Positions 1-9,487 of a DNA stretch of 64,000 nucleotides are shown here, piece after piece. Within the stretch, counting starts at the first letter, position 1. Every line of letters starts with the position of its first letter. A program made the position numbers and the translations under genes. Origin of the DNA: Conexibacter woesei Iso977N (GTDB lineage: Bacteria > Actinomycetota > Thermoleophilia > Solirubrobacterales > Solirubrobacteraceae). The DNA is taken from positions 186,001 to 250,000 of the forward strand of contig NZ_AUKG01000002.1 in the NCBI RefSeq assembly GCF_000424625.1, written 5' to 3'. The notes below the pieces were generated by a model. It was not told the DNA's origin. It searched no databases and saw only the letters and a program-made list of their open reading frames with translations.

Positions 1-341
1 CCGAGCTTCCTGAGCTCCTTGCCCCGCGCCATGTCGTCGGTCCACTTGGAGTTGCCGCCGTCGATGATCGTGTCGCCCTTGTCCAACAACTTGGCGAGCT
101 TGTCGACGGTCTGCTGGGTCGGGTCGCCGGCCGGGACCATGATCCAGACCAGGCGCGGCGCCTCGAGCTTCTTGACGAGGTCGGCCAGCGACTTCGCGCC
201 GACCGCGCCCTTCTTGACGGTGTTGTCGATCGCGCCCGCGTCGAAGTCGAACGTGACGACCTCGTGCTCGGAGTCGCGCTTGATGCGGGCGACCATGTTG
301 CCGCCCATCTTGCCGAGGCCGATGAAGCCGATCTGCGCCAT
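1..341 (-). CDS. gnd: 6-phosphogluconate dehydrogenase, decarboxylating (partial, 3' end outside window)
   Basis: Oxidises and decarboxylates 6-phosphogluconate to ribulose 5-phosphate in the oxidative pentose phosphate pathway. Only the N-terminal ~113 residues are present. They show the Rossmann start MAQIGFIGLGKMGGNMV, then IMVPAG and DGGNSKWTDD, which are typical of the NAD(P)-binding half of this family. The start ATG lies three bases past the pgi stop codon, so it is the last visible gene of a tal-pgi-gnd operon. The short spacing and pathway fit support the call. The cofactor preference and total length cannot be judged from this fragment. Confidence 0.9.
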   Translation of the reverse strand, partial: MAQIGFIGLGKMGGNMVARIKRDSEHEVVTFDFDAGAIDNTVKKGAVGAKSLADLVKKLEAPRLVWIMVPAGDPTQQTVDKLAKLLDKGDTIIDGGNSKWTDDMARGKELRKL

Positions 342-344
342 GGT

Positions 345-1955
345 CTACAGGTTCTCCTTGATGGTGCGCAGCGCCGCGACCGGGTCGCCGCGGAGCACGA
401 TCCGCTCCGCCGGCAGGCCGTGGTCGCGCAGGACGAGCAGGTCGCCGTCCGCCTGTGCGCGCTTGAGGGTCTCGAAGGACGACGGGTCCCCACCCGGGAT
501 CTCCACGTCGTCGTCAGCAACATGTAGCAGTTGCAGGAAGCGCCCGTCCGGGCGGCCGCCCTTGTGCAGCTGGCCGGTCGAGTGCAGGTACCGGGGGCCG
601 TAGCCGAAGGTGGTGGCCATCGTGGTCCGGTCGCGCAGCTTGGCGCGCACGTCCTCGATCTCGCCGTCGAACTCCGGCGTGGGGGCGAGGTAGCCCTGGA
701 TCGCCAGGTAGGACGGCGGGCCGTCGCCGAGCAGCTTCGCGAGCGCGGCGGCGTCGGCCTCCGCGATCTCCGGCGGCGCGCCGAGGGCCAGCACTTCCTT
801 GGTCTTGTCCTTGGCCGACTGCACGTTGGGCTGGTCGAAGGGGTTGATCTCCAGCACCCAGCCGGCGACCGCGGTCGCGAACTCGAAGAGCAGCATGATG
901 CGGCCGAGATCGGCCGCGCCGTGAGCGGGAATGGTGATCACGGGTTGGCCCGCGTCGATCAGGCGCTGCACCGCGCCGGCGTCGGCCGGATGGTGCGACG
1001 CGTCGTGCAGGTGCACGAACACGCGGTCGTTGCCGTAGGCCTCGGGCGCGCCGATCGGCTCGTCGGCGACGGGCAGGATGCCCTTGCCGTGCTTGCCGGT
1101 GGACTCGGCGATCAGCTGCTCGACCCACAACCCGTAGGACTCGATCGGCGGGTCGACGAGGAACGTCAGCTTGTCGCGCCCGGCCAGCGACAGCTCGCCG
1201 AGGTGCGCGCCGAGCCACAGGCCCGGGTTGTTGGAGGCGTCGCTCTCGCGCAGCGCGCCCTCCAGCTCGGCGGCGCCGCCGAGCAAGGCCTTCAGGTCGG
1301 CGCCCAGCAGGGCGGCCGGGACGATCCCGAAGTACGACAGCGCGCTGTAGCGCCCGCCGATGTTGGGGTCGTTGAGGAAGACGCGCCGGAACCCGCGCTC
1401 CTCGCCCAGCGCGGCGAGGCCCGAGCCCGGGTCGGTCACGGCGACGAACTGCGCGCCGTTGCCGCCGGTCTTCTCCCAGAAGTAGTGGAAGGCCGACAGC
1501 GTCTCGATCGTCCCGCCGGACTTCGACGAGACCACGAACAGCGCCGTGCTCAGGTCGATCTCGGCCTCGACGTCGCGGACGGCGTCGGCGTCGGTCGAGT
1601 CCAGCACGTGCAGGATCAGCCCGTCGGCGTGGGTGCCGAACGAGCGCCGGAAGACCTCGGGCGCCAGCGACGAGCCGCCCATGCCGAGCACGACCGCCTC
1701 GGTCAGCCCGTCCGCCCGCGCCTGCGACGCGAAGGCCCTGAGGTCGTCGGCCTCGGCGAGCACGCGGTCGTGGACGTCGAGCCAGCCGAGCCGGTTGGAC
1801 ACCTCCGGCTGGCCGGCCGGGCCCCAGAGGGTGTCGTCGATCCTGAAGATGCGCGCCGCGACGTCATCGTCGGCGGCACGGGCGAGGCGCGCGTCGATCG
1901 CCGGGGCGTAGGCCTCCGGGATCGACGCGTCGAGCCCAGCGGGGGTCCCGCTCAC
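345..1955 (-). CDS. pgi: glucose-6-phosphate isomerase
   Basis: Interconverts glucose 6-phosphate and fructose 6-phosphate. The 536-residue protein has the sugar-isomerase signatures VLGMGGSSLAPEV (around residue 70) and VVSSKSGGTIET, followed by DPGSGL, GGRYSALS, the Glu-containing ESTGKHGKGILP segment and INPFDQPNV near the active-site lysine region. The chosen start is a GTG whose last two bases begin the TGA stop of the upstream transaldolase (GTGA overlap), giving tight translational coupling. The frame stays open upstream, but that part is only the antisense-like shadow of tal. The sequence resembles the isomerase half of the transaldolase/isomerase fusions known in other bacteria; here the two are separate genes. 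Confidence 0.95.
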   Translation of the reverse strand: MSGTPAGLDASIPEAYAPAIDARLARAADDDVAARIFRIDDTLWGPAGQPEVSNRLGWLDVHDRVLAEADDLRAFASQARADGLTEAVVLGMGGSSLAPEVFRRSFGTHADGLILHVLDSTDADAVRDVEAEIDLSTALFVVSSKSGGTIETLSAFHYFWEKTGGNGAQFVAVTDPGSGLAALGEERGFRRVFLNDPNIGGRYSALSYFGIVPAALLGADLKALLGGAAELEGALRESDASNNPGLWLGAHLGELSLAGRDKLTFLVDPPIESYGLWVEQLIAESTGKHGKGILPVADEPIGAPEAYGNDRVFVHLHDASHHPADAGAVQRLIDAGQPVITIPAHGAADLGRIMLLFEFATAVAGWVLEINPFDQPNVQSAKDKTKEVLALGAPPEIAEADAAALAKLLGDGPPSYLAIQGYLAPTPEFDGEIEDVRAKLRDRTTMATTFGYGPRYLHSTGQLHKGGRPDGRFLQLLHVADDDVEIPGGDPSSFETLKRAQADGDLLVLRDHGLPAERIVLRGDPVAALRTIKENL

Positions 1956-3058
1956 GCGATCGCCTTCCGCTTCTCGTCGATGCCTTCGAGCAGCTTGGTC
2001 ATCGGCGTGACGAACGCGTCGACGCCGTCCTTGAGCAGCTTGTCGGTGACGTCGGTCATGTCGATGCCCGCGTCGGCCAAGGCCTTCAACTCGTCGCTCG
2101 GGTCGATCTTGACCTCGTCGCCCCTGGCCTCGGACTGCTCGCGCGCGGCCTCCAGCGTGGCGACCGGCATCGTGTTGACGGTCTCCGGCCCCGCGAGGCC
2201 GTCGACGTAGAGGGTCGCCGGGTACTTGGGGTTCTTGACCCCGGTCGACGCCCACAGCGGGCGCTGGACCGGCGCGCCGGCGTCGGCGAGCTTCTTGAAG
2301 GCGTCGCCCTTGAAGTACCTCAGGAACAGCTGGTAGGCGGCGCGGGCGTTGGCCAGGCCGGCCCTGCCCTGCAGCTCCGTATTGCCCCTCTCCTCCAGGC
2401 GCTTGTCGACCTCGGTGTCGACGCGCGAGACGAAGAACGACGCGACCGAGTGGATGTTGTCCACCGGCTTGTCCTCGTCGAGGCGGCGCTCAAGCCCCCT
2501 GATGAACGCCTGGATGACCTTCTCGTACTGCTCGACCTTGAACAGCAACGTCACGTTGATGTTCAACCCGAGGTACAGGGCCTCCTCGATCGCCGGGAGG
2601 CCCTCGTCGGTGCCCGGGATCTTGATCATCAGGTTGGGGCGGTCGACGCGGCCCCAGTACTCCTGGGCCTGCTCGATCGTCCTGTCGGTGTCGAACGCGA
2701 GGTCCGGGTCGACCTCGAAGGACACGTAGCCGTCATAGCCCTTGGTCTCGTCGTAGACCGAGCGCAGCACGTCGGCGGCGTTCTGGACGTCGCGGATCGC
2801 GACCTCCTGGTAGATCGAGCGGGAGTCGGCGCCCTCGCCGGCCAGCTGTGAGATCTGGTCGTCGTAGTGGTCGGAGCCGAGGATCGCCTTCTCGAAGATC
2901 GCGGGGTTCGACGTCATGCCCCGGAGGCTGTCCTCCCGGACCAGGCGGGCGAGCTCTCCGCCCTCCACCAGCTCGCGCTCGATCTGGTCCAGCCAGATGC
3001 TCGTGCCGTGCGCGGTCAGTGCCGCGAGGCGTTCGTTGACGGATGCTGCGTTGCTCAT
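1952..3058 (-). CDS. tal: transaldolase
   Basis: Transfers a dihydroxyacetone unit between sedoheptulose 7-phosphate and glyceraldehyde 3-phosphate in the non-oxidative pentose phosphate pathway. The 368-residue protein has the TSNPAIFEKAI motif near residue 50, the Schiff-base lysine in LMIKIPGT (around residue 143), and NINVTLLF, all in family order. The start is fixed by a strong AGGAGG seven bases upstream of the ATG. It is the first gene of the tal-pgi-gnd run. A likely promoter (GTTGCC, 16-base gap, TAGGAT, about 3091-3113 on the minus strand) lies in the 67-base gap after the glucokinase stop. Confidence 0.95.
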   Translation of the reverse strand: MSNAASVNERLAALTAHGTSIWLDQIERELVEGGELARLVREDSLRGMTSNPAIFEKAILGSDHYDDQISQLAGEGADSRSIYQEVAIRDVQNAADVLRSVYDETKGYDGYVSFEVDPDLAFDTDRTIEQAQEYWGRVDRPNLMIKIPGTDEGLPAIEEALYLGLNINVTLLFKVEQYEKVIQAFIRGLERRLDEDKPVDNIHSVASFFVSRVDTEVDKRLEERGNTELQGRAGLANARAAYQLFLRYFKGDAFKKLADAGAPVQRPLWASTGVKNPKYPATLYVDGLAGPETVNTMPVATLEAAREQSEARGDEVKIDPSDELKALADAGIDMTDVTDKLLKDGVDAFVTPMTKLLEGIDEKRKAIA

Positions 3059-3098
3059 GGCGTTGCCTCCTGAAGTTCTCTCTAAAACGATCCTACGA

Positions 3099-3121
3099 CC
3101 GGGTTAGCAGAGGCAACCCGG
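3099..3121 (-). terminator. inverted repeat between glucokinase and tal
   Basis: CCGGGTT and AACCCGG form a perfect 7-bp stem around a 9-base loop directly after the glucokinase stop and before tal. It may terminate glucokinase transcription. No T-run follows immediately, and the repeat overlaps the possible -35 of tal, so an operator role is equally possible. Confidence 0.35.
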
Positions 3122-3125
3122 GTTT

Positions 3126-4034
3126 TCACGAGTTGAGCACTTCCTGACCAGCCAACAGGGCTGCTCCGCGCACGCCGGCCTTGGGGCCGAAGCGCGCGAG
3201 CCGGATCTCCGTCCGGGTACCCACGCCAGGAAGCACGAAGCGCCGGGCGACCGCTCGCGCCGGCTCCAGCAGCAGCTCTCCGGCCGCGCTGACGCCGCCC
3301 CCGATGACGACCTGCTCGGGGTCGAAGGTGTTGATGGCGTTCGCGATGCCGACGCCGAGCCGTTCGCCGAGGATGTGGATGGCCTCCAGCGCAGAGGCAT
3401 CCCCGGCGCGGGCCGCGGTCACCACGGCCGGTCCGTCGGGGAACCCGCGCTCGCGGCCCAGCGCGTCGAGCGCGCGGCCGGCCGAGAGGCGCTCCAGCGA
3501 CCCGGGCTGCGGGTTCTGGTCGGAGTGCGGCGGCGCGCCCGCGGCGAGGTCGGCGCCGACCAGCGTGTGCCCGAGCTCGGCGGCGCCGCCGGTCGCGCCG
3601 CGGTAGATGCGCCCGCCGATGACGATCCCGCCGCCGACGCCGGTCCCGATCGTCAGCAGGACGAGCGACTGCGCGACCTGGTGCAGGTCGTCGTCGTGCG
3701 CCTCGGCGAGCGCGGCGACGGTCGCGTCGTTGTCCACGAACACGGGCATCTTCAAGCGCTCGGTCAGGATCCGCCGCAGCGGCACGTCCTGCAAGGGGAC
3801 GTTGACCGAATGGCGCGCGGTGCCGGTCGCGAAGTCGATCACCGAGGGGACGCCGATGCCGACCGCGTCGGCCGGGCCGGCGTCGCTGATCGCGGTCACG
3901 AGCTGCTCGACCAACTTGTCGCTGCTGGTCAGCTCGGTGGGTTGCAGGACCGGCTCGGAGAGCCGGTTGCCCTCGAGCACCGCGACGGAGACCTTGGTCC
4001 CGCCGACATCGACCCCGATGAAACGCTGCGCCAT
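3126..4034 (-). CDS. ROK-family glucokinase
   Basis: ATP-dependent phosphorylation of glucose, feeding the isomerase and pentose phosphate genes downstream. The 302-residue protein begins with the ROK phosphate-1 motif FIGVDVGGTKVSVAV. It continues with FVDNDATVAALAE (catalytic Asp), the IGTGVGGGIVIGGRIYRG signature and AAELGHTLVG. The usual Cys-rich zinc loop of ROK proteins is not obvious around residues 160-180, where GADLAAGAPPHSDQ is found. The start was chosen at the ATG with AGAAGG nine bases upstream; an in-frame GTG/ATG further up lacks this. It is divergent from the ECF sigma gene, with only 58 bases between the starts. Confidence 0.88.
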   Translation of the reverse strand: MAQRFIGVDVGGTKVSVAVLEGNRLSEPVLQPTELTSSDKLVEQLVTAISDAGPADAVGIGVPSVIDFATGTARHSVNVPLQDVPLRRILTERLKMPVFVDNDATVAALAEAHDDDLHQVAQSLVLLTIGTGVGGGIVIGGRIYRGATGGAAELGHTLVGADLAAGAPPHSDQNPQPGSLERLSAGRALDALGRERGFPDGPAVVTAARAGDASALEAIHILGERLGVGIANAINTFDPEQVVIGGGVSAAGELLLEPARAVARRFVLPGVGTRTEIRLARFGPKAGVRGAALLAGQEVLNS

Positions 4035-4092
4035 GTACTCGCACCTTCTCACGCCGGACGACACGTCCGCGTGCAGGCTATTGTCGGCGCGG

Positions 4093-4737
4093 ATGCCGAC
4101 CCTCGTACCCGCCGACGACCAGAGCCTGGTCGAGCGCGCGCGCGAGGGCGACGAGGACGCGTTCGCCGTGCTCGTGCGGCGCTACACGCCCATGTTGATG
4201 CGGTTGGCCCGGATGTACGTGCCGACCGACGCGCTCGCCGAGGACGTGGTCCAGGAGACGTGGGTCGGCGTGCTGCGCGGGATCGAGAGGTTCGAGGGCC
4301 GCTCGTCGTTCAAGACCTGGCTGTTCCGGATCCTCGTCAACCGCGCCAAGACGCGCGGGGTGCGCGAGCACCGCTCGATCCCGTTCGCCAGCGTCGGCGG
4401 CGGCGACGGCGTGGAGGGCTCGGGCGAGGAGGGCGACGGGCCGACCGTCGACCCGTCGCGGTTCACGCGCGAGGGCGCCTGGACGAGCGCGCCGGCCGAC
4501 TGGCACGACGACCCGGAGCTGTCGCTGGAGAGCGACGAGGTGCTGCGGATCGCGCGCGAGGCGATCGCCGAGCTGCCCGAGCGCCAGCGGATCGTCATCA
4601 CGCTGCGTGACCTCGAAGGGCTGTCGTCGGACGAGGTGCGAAACGTTCTCGACCTCACCGAGACCAACCAACGTGTTCTCCTGCATCGCGCCCGGGCCAA
4701 GGTCCGCAGGGCGCTGGAGGACTGGATCGCCGCATGA
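4093..4737 (+). CDS. ECF-type RNA polymerase sigma factor
   Basis: Alternative sigma factor of 214 residues. Region 2 is at about residues 20-85 (DAFAVLVRRYTPMLMRLA, then LAEDVVQETWVGVLRGIERF and FKTWLFRILVNRAK). A variable acidic/glycine linker follows at about 95-145. Region 4 is at about 155-210 (ELPERQRIVITLRDLEGLSS, helix-turn-helix to VLLHRARAKVRRAL). Its last codon overlaps the next gene (ATGA), which encodes a zinc-finger anti-sigma protein, the usual partner arrangement. The linker is longer than in most ECF factors. The target regulon is unknown. Confidence 0.92.
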   Translation: MPTLVPADDQSLVERAREGDEDAFAVLVRRYTPMLMRLARMYVPTDALAEDVVQETWVGVLRGIERFEGRSSFKTWLFRILVNRAKTRGVREHRSIPFASVGGGDGVEGSGEEGDGPTVDPSRFTREGAWTSAPADWHDDPELSLESDEVLRIAREAIAELPERQRIVITLRDLEGLSSDEVRNVLDLTETNQRVLLHRARAKVRRALEDWIAA

Positions 4738-4991
4738 GCACTCCCACCACACCGCTCACCTGCCGCGAGCTCGTCGAGCTCGTCAACGACTACGTCGAAG
4801 GGCTGCTGCCCGCGCCCGACCTCGCCCGCTTCGAGGGCCACGTCGGCTGCTGCGACTGGTGCGTCGCCTACGTCGCCCAGTTCCGCGAGACGATCGCGGT
4901 CGCCGGCCAGGTCGACCCGGGCGCGATCGCGCCAGATGTCGAGGCGCACATGCTCGCGGCGTTCCGGGACTGGCAGTCCGGGAAGGCCTAG
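4734..4991 (+). CDS. zinc-finger anti-sigma factor
   Basis: An 85-residue soluble protein with a zf-HC2/ZAS pattern: TCRELVELVNDYVEG, then His in FEGHVGCCDWC, giving Cys-x(n)-His-x3-Cys-x2-Cys. In this family the domain wraps the cognate ECF sigma factor and releases it on a redox or metal cue. The start overlaps the sigma stop by ATGA, so the two are made together. There is no transmembrane segment, so it is a cytosolic anti-sigma factor rather than a membrane-bound one. The pairing is inferred from adjacency. Confidence 0.85.
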   Translation: MSTPTTPLTCRELVELVNDYVEGLLPAPDLARFEGHVGCCDWCVAYVAQFRETIAVAGQVDPGAIAPDVEAHMLAAFRDWQSGKA

Positions 4992-4997
4992 GACTTC

Positions 4998-6377
4998 ATG
5001 AGCGAGGTCCGGGAAGTCGACGTGGTGGTGTTGGGCGCGGGTCCGGCCGGCGAGGTGATCGCCGGGCGGCTCGGCTCGAGGGACGTGGAGGTCGCGATCG
5101 TCGAGGACCGGCTGGTCGGCGGCGAGTGCTCGTTCTGGGCGTGCATGCCGTCCAAGGCGCTGCTGCGCCCAGCGCAGGCGCTGGCCGAGGCGCGGCGGGT
5201 CCCGGGCGCGCGTGAGGCGATCACGGGCAGGCTTGATGTCGGTGCTGCTCTGGAACGGCGGACCGAGGTCGTGCGCGGCTGGGACGACTCGCACCAGCTG
5301 CCGTGGCTGGAGGAGCGCGGCGTGATGCTCGTGCGCGGCCACGGGCACCTCGCGGGCAAGCTCGTGGTCCACGTCGGCGACGTGATCCTGCGCGCGCGGA
5401 GGGCCGTCGTCGTGGCGGTCGGCACGGCGCCGGCGATCCCGCCGATCGACGGGCTTGCTGATGTCGATCCGTGGACCAACCGCGACGCGTCGCAGACGCG
5501 CGAGGTCCCGGAGTCGCTGGTCGTGATCGGCGGCGGGCCGGTGGGCAGCGAGCTGGCGCAGGCGTTCGCGACGCTCGGCGCGCGGGTCACGCTGCTGGAG
5601 CGCGAGGACCACCTGCTCGGGCGCGACGAGCCGTTCGCGGCCGACCTGGTCGCCGAGGGGCTGAAGCAGGCGGGCGTGGACGTGCGCTGCGCGGTCGTCG
5701 CCGAGCGCGTGTCGCGCGATCGCTCGTCCGGACGGGTGACGGTCGAGACCGCATCGCACGGGAGCTTCGAGGCGGCCGAGATCCTGGTGGCCTCGGGCCG
5801 CCGGCACCTGACCGAAGAGCTCGGGCTGGAGTCGGTCGGCGTCGAGCCGCACGCCGGTCCGGTGGAGGTCGGCGAGGACCTGCGCGTCGTGGGCCACGAC
5901 TGGCTCTACGTCGTCGGCGACGCCAACGGCCGCTCGCTGCTCACACACGAGGGCAAGCACCAGGCGCGCCTGGCCGCCGACCAGATCGTCGGCGACGATG
6001 GCGCGCGCCTGCGCGACACCGGTCCGCCGCCGCGGGTCACGTTCACCGAGCCGCAGGTCGCCGCCGTCGGGCACACCGAGGCGAGCGCGCGCGAGGCCGG
6101 TCTGCATGTGCGAGTGGTCGAGGTGTCCTCGGACGGGACGGCCGGCGCGTCGTTCCACGGCAAGGGCACGGGCGGCACGTCGCGGCTGGTGATCGACGAG
6201 GACCGCCGCGTCGTGGTCGGCGCGACGTTCGTCGGCGTCGACGTCGCCGAGTGGCTGCACGCCGCGACGATCGCGGTCGTCGGGCAGGTCCCGCTCGACG
6301 ACCTCTGGCACGCGATCCCGGCGTTCCCGACGCGCTCCGAGGTCTGGCTGAACCTCCTGATGGCGTACGGCCTGTAG
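4998..6377 (+). CDS. FAD-dependent pyridine nucleotide-disulfide oxidoreductase (lipoamide dehydrogenase-like)
   Basis: Flavoprotein of 459 residues. It has the FAD motif VVVLGAGPAGEV (8-19), a redox disulfide Cys44-x4-Cys49 in GGECSFWACMPSKALL, the NAD(P) motif VVIGGGPVGSELAQ (about 175) and the second FAD site LYVVGDANG (about 305). The C-terminal dimerisation domain ends with AIPAFPTRSEVW where the family normally has HPT-x-SE. The catalytic His is therefore Phe, which argues against ordinary lipoamide dehydrogenase and suggests a quinone or other electron acceptor, as reported for some mycobacterial LpdA-type reductases. It lies six bases after the anti-sigma gene and is probably co-transcribed; its substrate is unknown. 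Confidence 0.85.
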   Translation: MSEVREVDVVVLGAGPAGEVIAGRLGSRDVEVAIVEDRLVGGECSFWACMPSKALLRPAQALAEARRVPGAREAITGRLDVGAALERRTEVVRGWDDSHQLPWLEERGVMLVRGHGHLAGKLVVHVGDVILRARRAVVVAVGTAPAIPPIDGLADVDPWTNRDASQTREVPESLVVIGGGPVGSELAQAFATLGARVTLLEREDHLLGRDEPFAADLVAEGLKQAGVDVRCAVVAERVSRDRSSGRVTVETASHGSFEAAEILVASGRRHLTEELGLESVGVEPHAGPVEVGEDLRVVGHDWLYVVGDANGRSLLTHEGKHQARLAADQIVGDDGARLRDTGPPPRVTFTEPQVAAVGHTEASAREAGLHVRVVEVSSDGTAGASFHGKGTGGTSRLVIDEDRRVVVGATFVGVDVAEWLHAATIAVVGQVPLDDLWHAIPAFPTRSEVWLNLLMAYGL

Positions 6378-6392
6378 GTTCCAGCGCCCCAC

Positions 6393-7085
6393 ATGAAGAT
6401 CGCCTTCCTCGTCCCGGCCTACAACGAGGCCGCCACGATCCGCGGTGTGCTCGAGGCGATCGACGCCCTCGGGCTCGACCGCCAGATCGTCGTCGTCGAC
6501 GACGGCTCGACCGACGCGACCGCGGACATCGTCCGCGCGTACGCGGCCGCGTCGCACGACGTCGTGCTGCTCCAGCAGGCCAACGCCGGCAAGGGCGCCG
6601 CGCTGCGCGCCGGGATCCCGCACCTGGTCGGCGACATCGCCGTCATCCAGGACGCGGACATGGAGTACGACCCGGCCGAGGTCCCGCACCTGATCGACCC
6701 GATCCTGCAGGGCGTCGCCGACGTCGTCTACGGGTCGCGGCTGTCCGGCGGCCGCGCGCAGCGGGCCTACATGTTCTGGCACCTGATGGGCAACAAGTTC
6801 CTGTCCTTGCTGACCGGCCTGTTGTTCAACACCACGTTGTCGGACATGGAGACGGGCTACAAGGCCTTCAGGTTGGAGATCTTGAAGTCCTTGCCCCTGA
6901 CCGAGTCCGCGTTCGGCATCGAGCCCGAGATCACCGGCTGGATCTGCCGCCGCGGCCTGCGGATCTACGAGGTCCCGATCTCCTACTACGGCCGGACCTA
7001 CGACGAGGGCAAGAACATCACGTGGCGCGACGGGTTCCGGGCGGTCTGGGTGCTGTTCCGGGTCCGCCTCACCCCGCGGGGGTGA
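6393..7085 (+). CDS. family 2 glycosyltransferase (dolichol-phosphate mannose synthase-like)
   Basis: A 230-residue GT-A enzyme: [18 protein letters not shown] at the N-terminus, [21 protein letters not shown], and the metal-binding QDADMEYDP (about residue 90). The acceptor-side [11 protein letters not shown] and the [10 protein letters not shown] segment follow, as in polyprenyl-phosphate hexose synthases. There is no transmembrane anchor at the C-terminus, so it is a soluble or peripheral enzyme. It likely loads a nucleotide sugar onto a polyprenyl phosphate. It starts 15 bases after the flavoprotein stop and is likely in the same transcript. The donor sugar cannot be told from sequence. 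Confidence 0.88.
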   Translation: MKIAFLVPAYNEAATIRGVLEAIDALGLDRQIVVVDDGSTDATADIVRAYAAASHDVVLLQQANAGKGAALRAGIPHLVGDIAVIQDADMEYDPAEVPHLIDPILQGVADVVYGSRLSGGRAQRAYMFWHLMGNKFLSLLTGLLFNTTLSDMETGYKAFRLEILKSLPLTESAFGIEPEITGWICRRGLRIYEVPISYYGRTYDEGKNITWRDGFRAVWVLFRVRLTPRG

Positions 7086-7121
7086 TGTAGGTCCACCCGG
7101 CGCTCGGCGAGCGTCGGGACC

Positions 7122-9449
7122 ATGCCCGATCCACGCTTCAAGGGGAAGATCGAACTCGACGTCCGGGATTCGACCCCGGACTGGGGCCCGTACGAGGCCC
7201 CGACCGCGCCGGAGGGCTCGCCCAACGTCCTGGTCGTGCTCTACGACGACACCGGCCTGGCCGCGTGGTCGCCCTACGGCGGCGGGATCGAGATGCCGAC
7301 GATGCAGCGGCTCGCCGACGAGGGGCTGACGTACTCGCAGTGGCACACGACCGCGCTGTGCTCACCGACCCGCTCATGCTTCCTGACTGGTCGCAACCAC
7401 CACACCAACGGGTTCGCATGCATCACCGAGGGCGCGATCGGCTACCCGGGCGCCCACGCGCGGCTGCCCGACAGCTGCACGCCGTTCGCCAAGATCCTGC
7501 AGCGCAACGGCTGGAACACGTACTGGATCGGCAAGGACCACAACGTGCCCTCCGAGGAGTGCCACGCCGGCGCGCCCAAGCGCGGCTGGCCGCTGTCGCA
7601 GGGCTTCGACCGCTTCTACGGGTTCCTGGGCGGCGAGACCAACCAGTGGTACCCGACGCTGGTCGAGGACAACAAGTTCGTCGAGCAGCCCGCGTCGCCC
7701 GAGGACGGCTACCACCTGTCCAGGGACCTGGCCGACCAGGCGCTGACGATGCTGCGCGACACGCGCCAGAGCGCGCCGTCGCGGCCGTGGTTCATGTGGT
7801 TCTGCCCGGGCGCCAACCACGCGCCCCACCACGCGCCGGACGAGTACATCGCCAGGTACAAGGGCAAGTTCGACGGCGGCTACGAGGCCTACCGCGAGTG
7901 GGTCCTGCCGCGGATGGTCGAGCGCGGGATCGTGCCGGACGGGACCGACCTGACGCAGCTGAACCCGATGCCCGACGGCACGCACTCGCCGCTGGACGAC
8001 GTGCGGCCGTGGGACTCGCTCGACGACGACGAGAAGGCGCTGTTCGCGCGGATGGCCGAGGTCTACGCGGGCTTCAGCGAGTACACCGACGCGCAGGTCG
8101 GGCGGATCATCGACTACCTCGAGGAGACCGGCCAGCTCGACAACACGATCGTCTTGTACTGCGCCGACAACGGCGCGTCGGGCGAGGGTTCCCCGAACGG
8201 GTCGGTCAACGAGAACAAGTTCTTCAACGGCTTCCCGGACGAGATGGACGACAACCTGTCGCACATGGACGACCTCGGCTCGCCCAACACCTACAACCAC
8301 TACCCGACCGGCTGGGCGGTGGCGTTCTCGACGCCGTTCAAGATGTTCAAGCGCTACTCCTACGCGGGCGGCACGTGCGACCCGCTGGTCATCCACTGGC
8401 CCAAGGGCTTCAGCGCGAGGGGTGAGGTCCGGACGCAGTACCACCACGTCACCGACGTGGTCCCGACGCTGCTGGACTGCCTGGGGCTGGAGATGCCGGA
8501 CGTCGTGGACGGCCACGAGCAGCAGCCGCTGCCGGGCGTGTCGATGAGGTACACGTTCGACGACGCGAGCGCCGCGACGCGCAAGTCCCGCCAGTACTAC
8601 GCGATGCTGGGTACTCGCGGCATCTACGCCGACGGCTGGAAGGCCGTGGCGGTCCACGGGCCGACGTCGGGGATCGGGCACTTCGACAGGGACGCGTGGG
8701 AGCTGTTCCACCTCGCCGAGGACTACTCCGAGGCCCACGACCTCGCGGGCGAGATGCCCGACAAGGTCAGGGAGATGGTGGACATCTGGTTCGAGGAGGC
8801 CGACAAGTTCGACGTCCTGCCGCTGGACGACCGCGTCCCGCCGGAGATCCTGGCCGACCCGCGCCCGCAGCCCGAGCCGGACCGCGACACCTACATCTAC
8901 TTCCCGCACACCGCCGAGGTGCCGGAGGCGGTCGCGCCGAACATCCGCGGGCGCTCGTACCGGATCCTCGCCGAGGTCGAGGTGAGCACGCCCGAGGTCG
9001 GCGGCGTGGTCTTCGCCCACGGCGCGCGCTTCGGCGGCCATGCGCTGTTCGTCCACGAGGGGCGGCTGCACTACGTGTACAACTTCCTCGGGATCCCGCC
9101 CGAGCAGGTGTTCAAGGCGAGCGAGCCGCTGCCGCAGGGCAGGCACGTCGTCGGCGTGTCCTTCGACAAGGAGTCGGTCGGCCAGTACGGCGAGGCGCAC
9201 GGAACGACGAGGCTCTACGTCGACGACGAGGTCGTGGCCGAGGGGACGATGCGCACGCAGATCGCGCAGTTCACGCTCTGCGGCGACGGCCTCTGCGTCG
9301 GGCGAGACTCCAGCGACGCGGTGTCCTCGCTCTACACGCCGCCCGGCACGTTCACCGGCGGCCGGATCGTCCAGGTCGAGGTCAAGCTCGGCGACGACCA
9401 GTACGTCGACCTCGAGCGCGACGCCGCGGCGATGATGGCGCGGGAGTGA
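7122..9449 (+). CDS. arylsulfatase (sulfatase family, Cys-type)
   Basis: Hydrolyses sulfate esters. The 775-residue protein shows the metal-binding VLYDDTG (about residue 40) and the formylglycine motif [13 protein letters not shown], with the modified cysteine at residue 80. [26 protein letters not shown] and the C-terminal sulfatase fold follow. The last ~180 residues form an extra beta-rich domain. No signal peptide is visible, so it appears cytoplasmic. Activity would need a formylglycine-generating enzyme, not found in this window. The size and the AxxSPNGS segment match the large actinobacterial arylsulfatases. The natural substrate is unknown. Confidence 0.92.
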   Translation: MPDPRFKGKIELDVRDSTPDWGPYEAPTAPEGSPNVLVVLYDDTGLAAWSPYGGGIEMPTMQRLADEGLTYSQWHTTALCSPTRSCFLTGRNHHTNGFACITEGAIGYPGAHARLPDSCTPFAKILQRNGWNTYWIGKDHNVPSEECHAGAPKRGWPLSQGFDRFYGFLGGETNQWYPTLVEDNKFVEQPASPEDGYHLSRDLADQALTMLRDTRQSAPSRPWFMWFCPGANHAPHHAPDEYIARYKGKFDGGYEAYREWVLPRMVERGIVPDGTDLTQLNPMPDGTHSPLDDVRPWDSLDDDEKALFARMAEVYAGFSEYTDAQVGRIIDYLEETGQLDNTIVLYCADNGASGEGSPNGSVNENKFFNGFPDEMDDNLSHMDDLGSPNTYNHYPTGWAVAFSTPFKMFKRYSYAGGTCDPLVIHWPKGFSARGEVRTQYHHVTDVVPTLLDCLGLEMPDVVDGHEQQPLPGVSMRYTFDDASAATRKSRQYYAMLGTRGIYADGWKAVAVHGPTSGIGHFDRDAWELFHLAEDYSEAHDLAGEMPDKVREMVDIWFEEADKFDVLPLDDRVPPEILADPRPQPEPDRDTYIYFPHTAEVPEAVAPNIRGRSYRILAEVEVSTPEVGGVVFAHGARFGGHALFVHEGRLHYVYNFLGIPPEQVFKASEPLPQGRHVVGVSFDKESVGQYGEAHGTTRLYVDDEVVAEGTMRTQIAQFTLCGDGLCVGRDSSDAVSSLYTPPGTFTGGRIVQVEVKLGDDQYVDLERDAAAMMARE

Positions 9450-9487
9450 GCGAGTGAACGGGCGCGGCGGCGGGGAGCCCAAGCGGC

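Noticed and set aside
4182-7346. Very long open frame on the minus strand opposite the sigma/flavoprotein/glycosyltransferase genes
   Set aside because: It is antisense to clear plus-strand genes. Its protein is His/Arg/Gln-rich without any domain, as expected for an opposite frame in GC-rich DNA.
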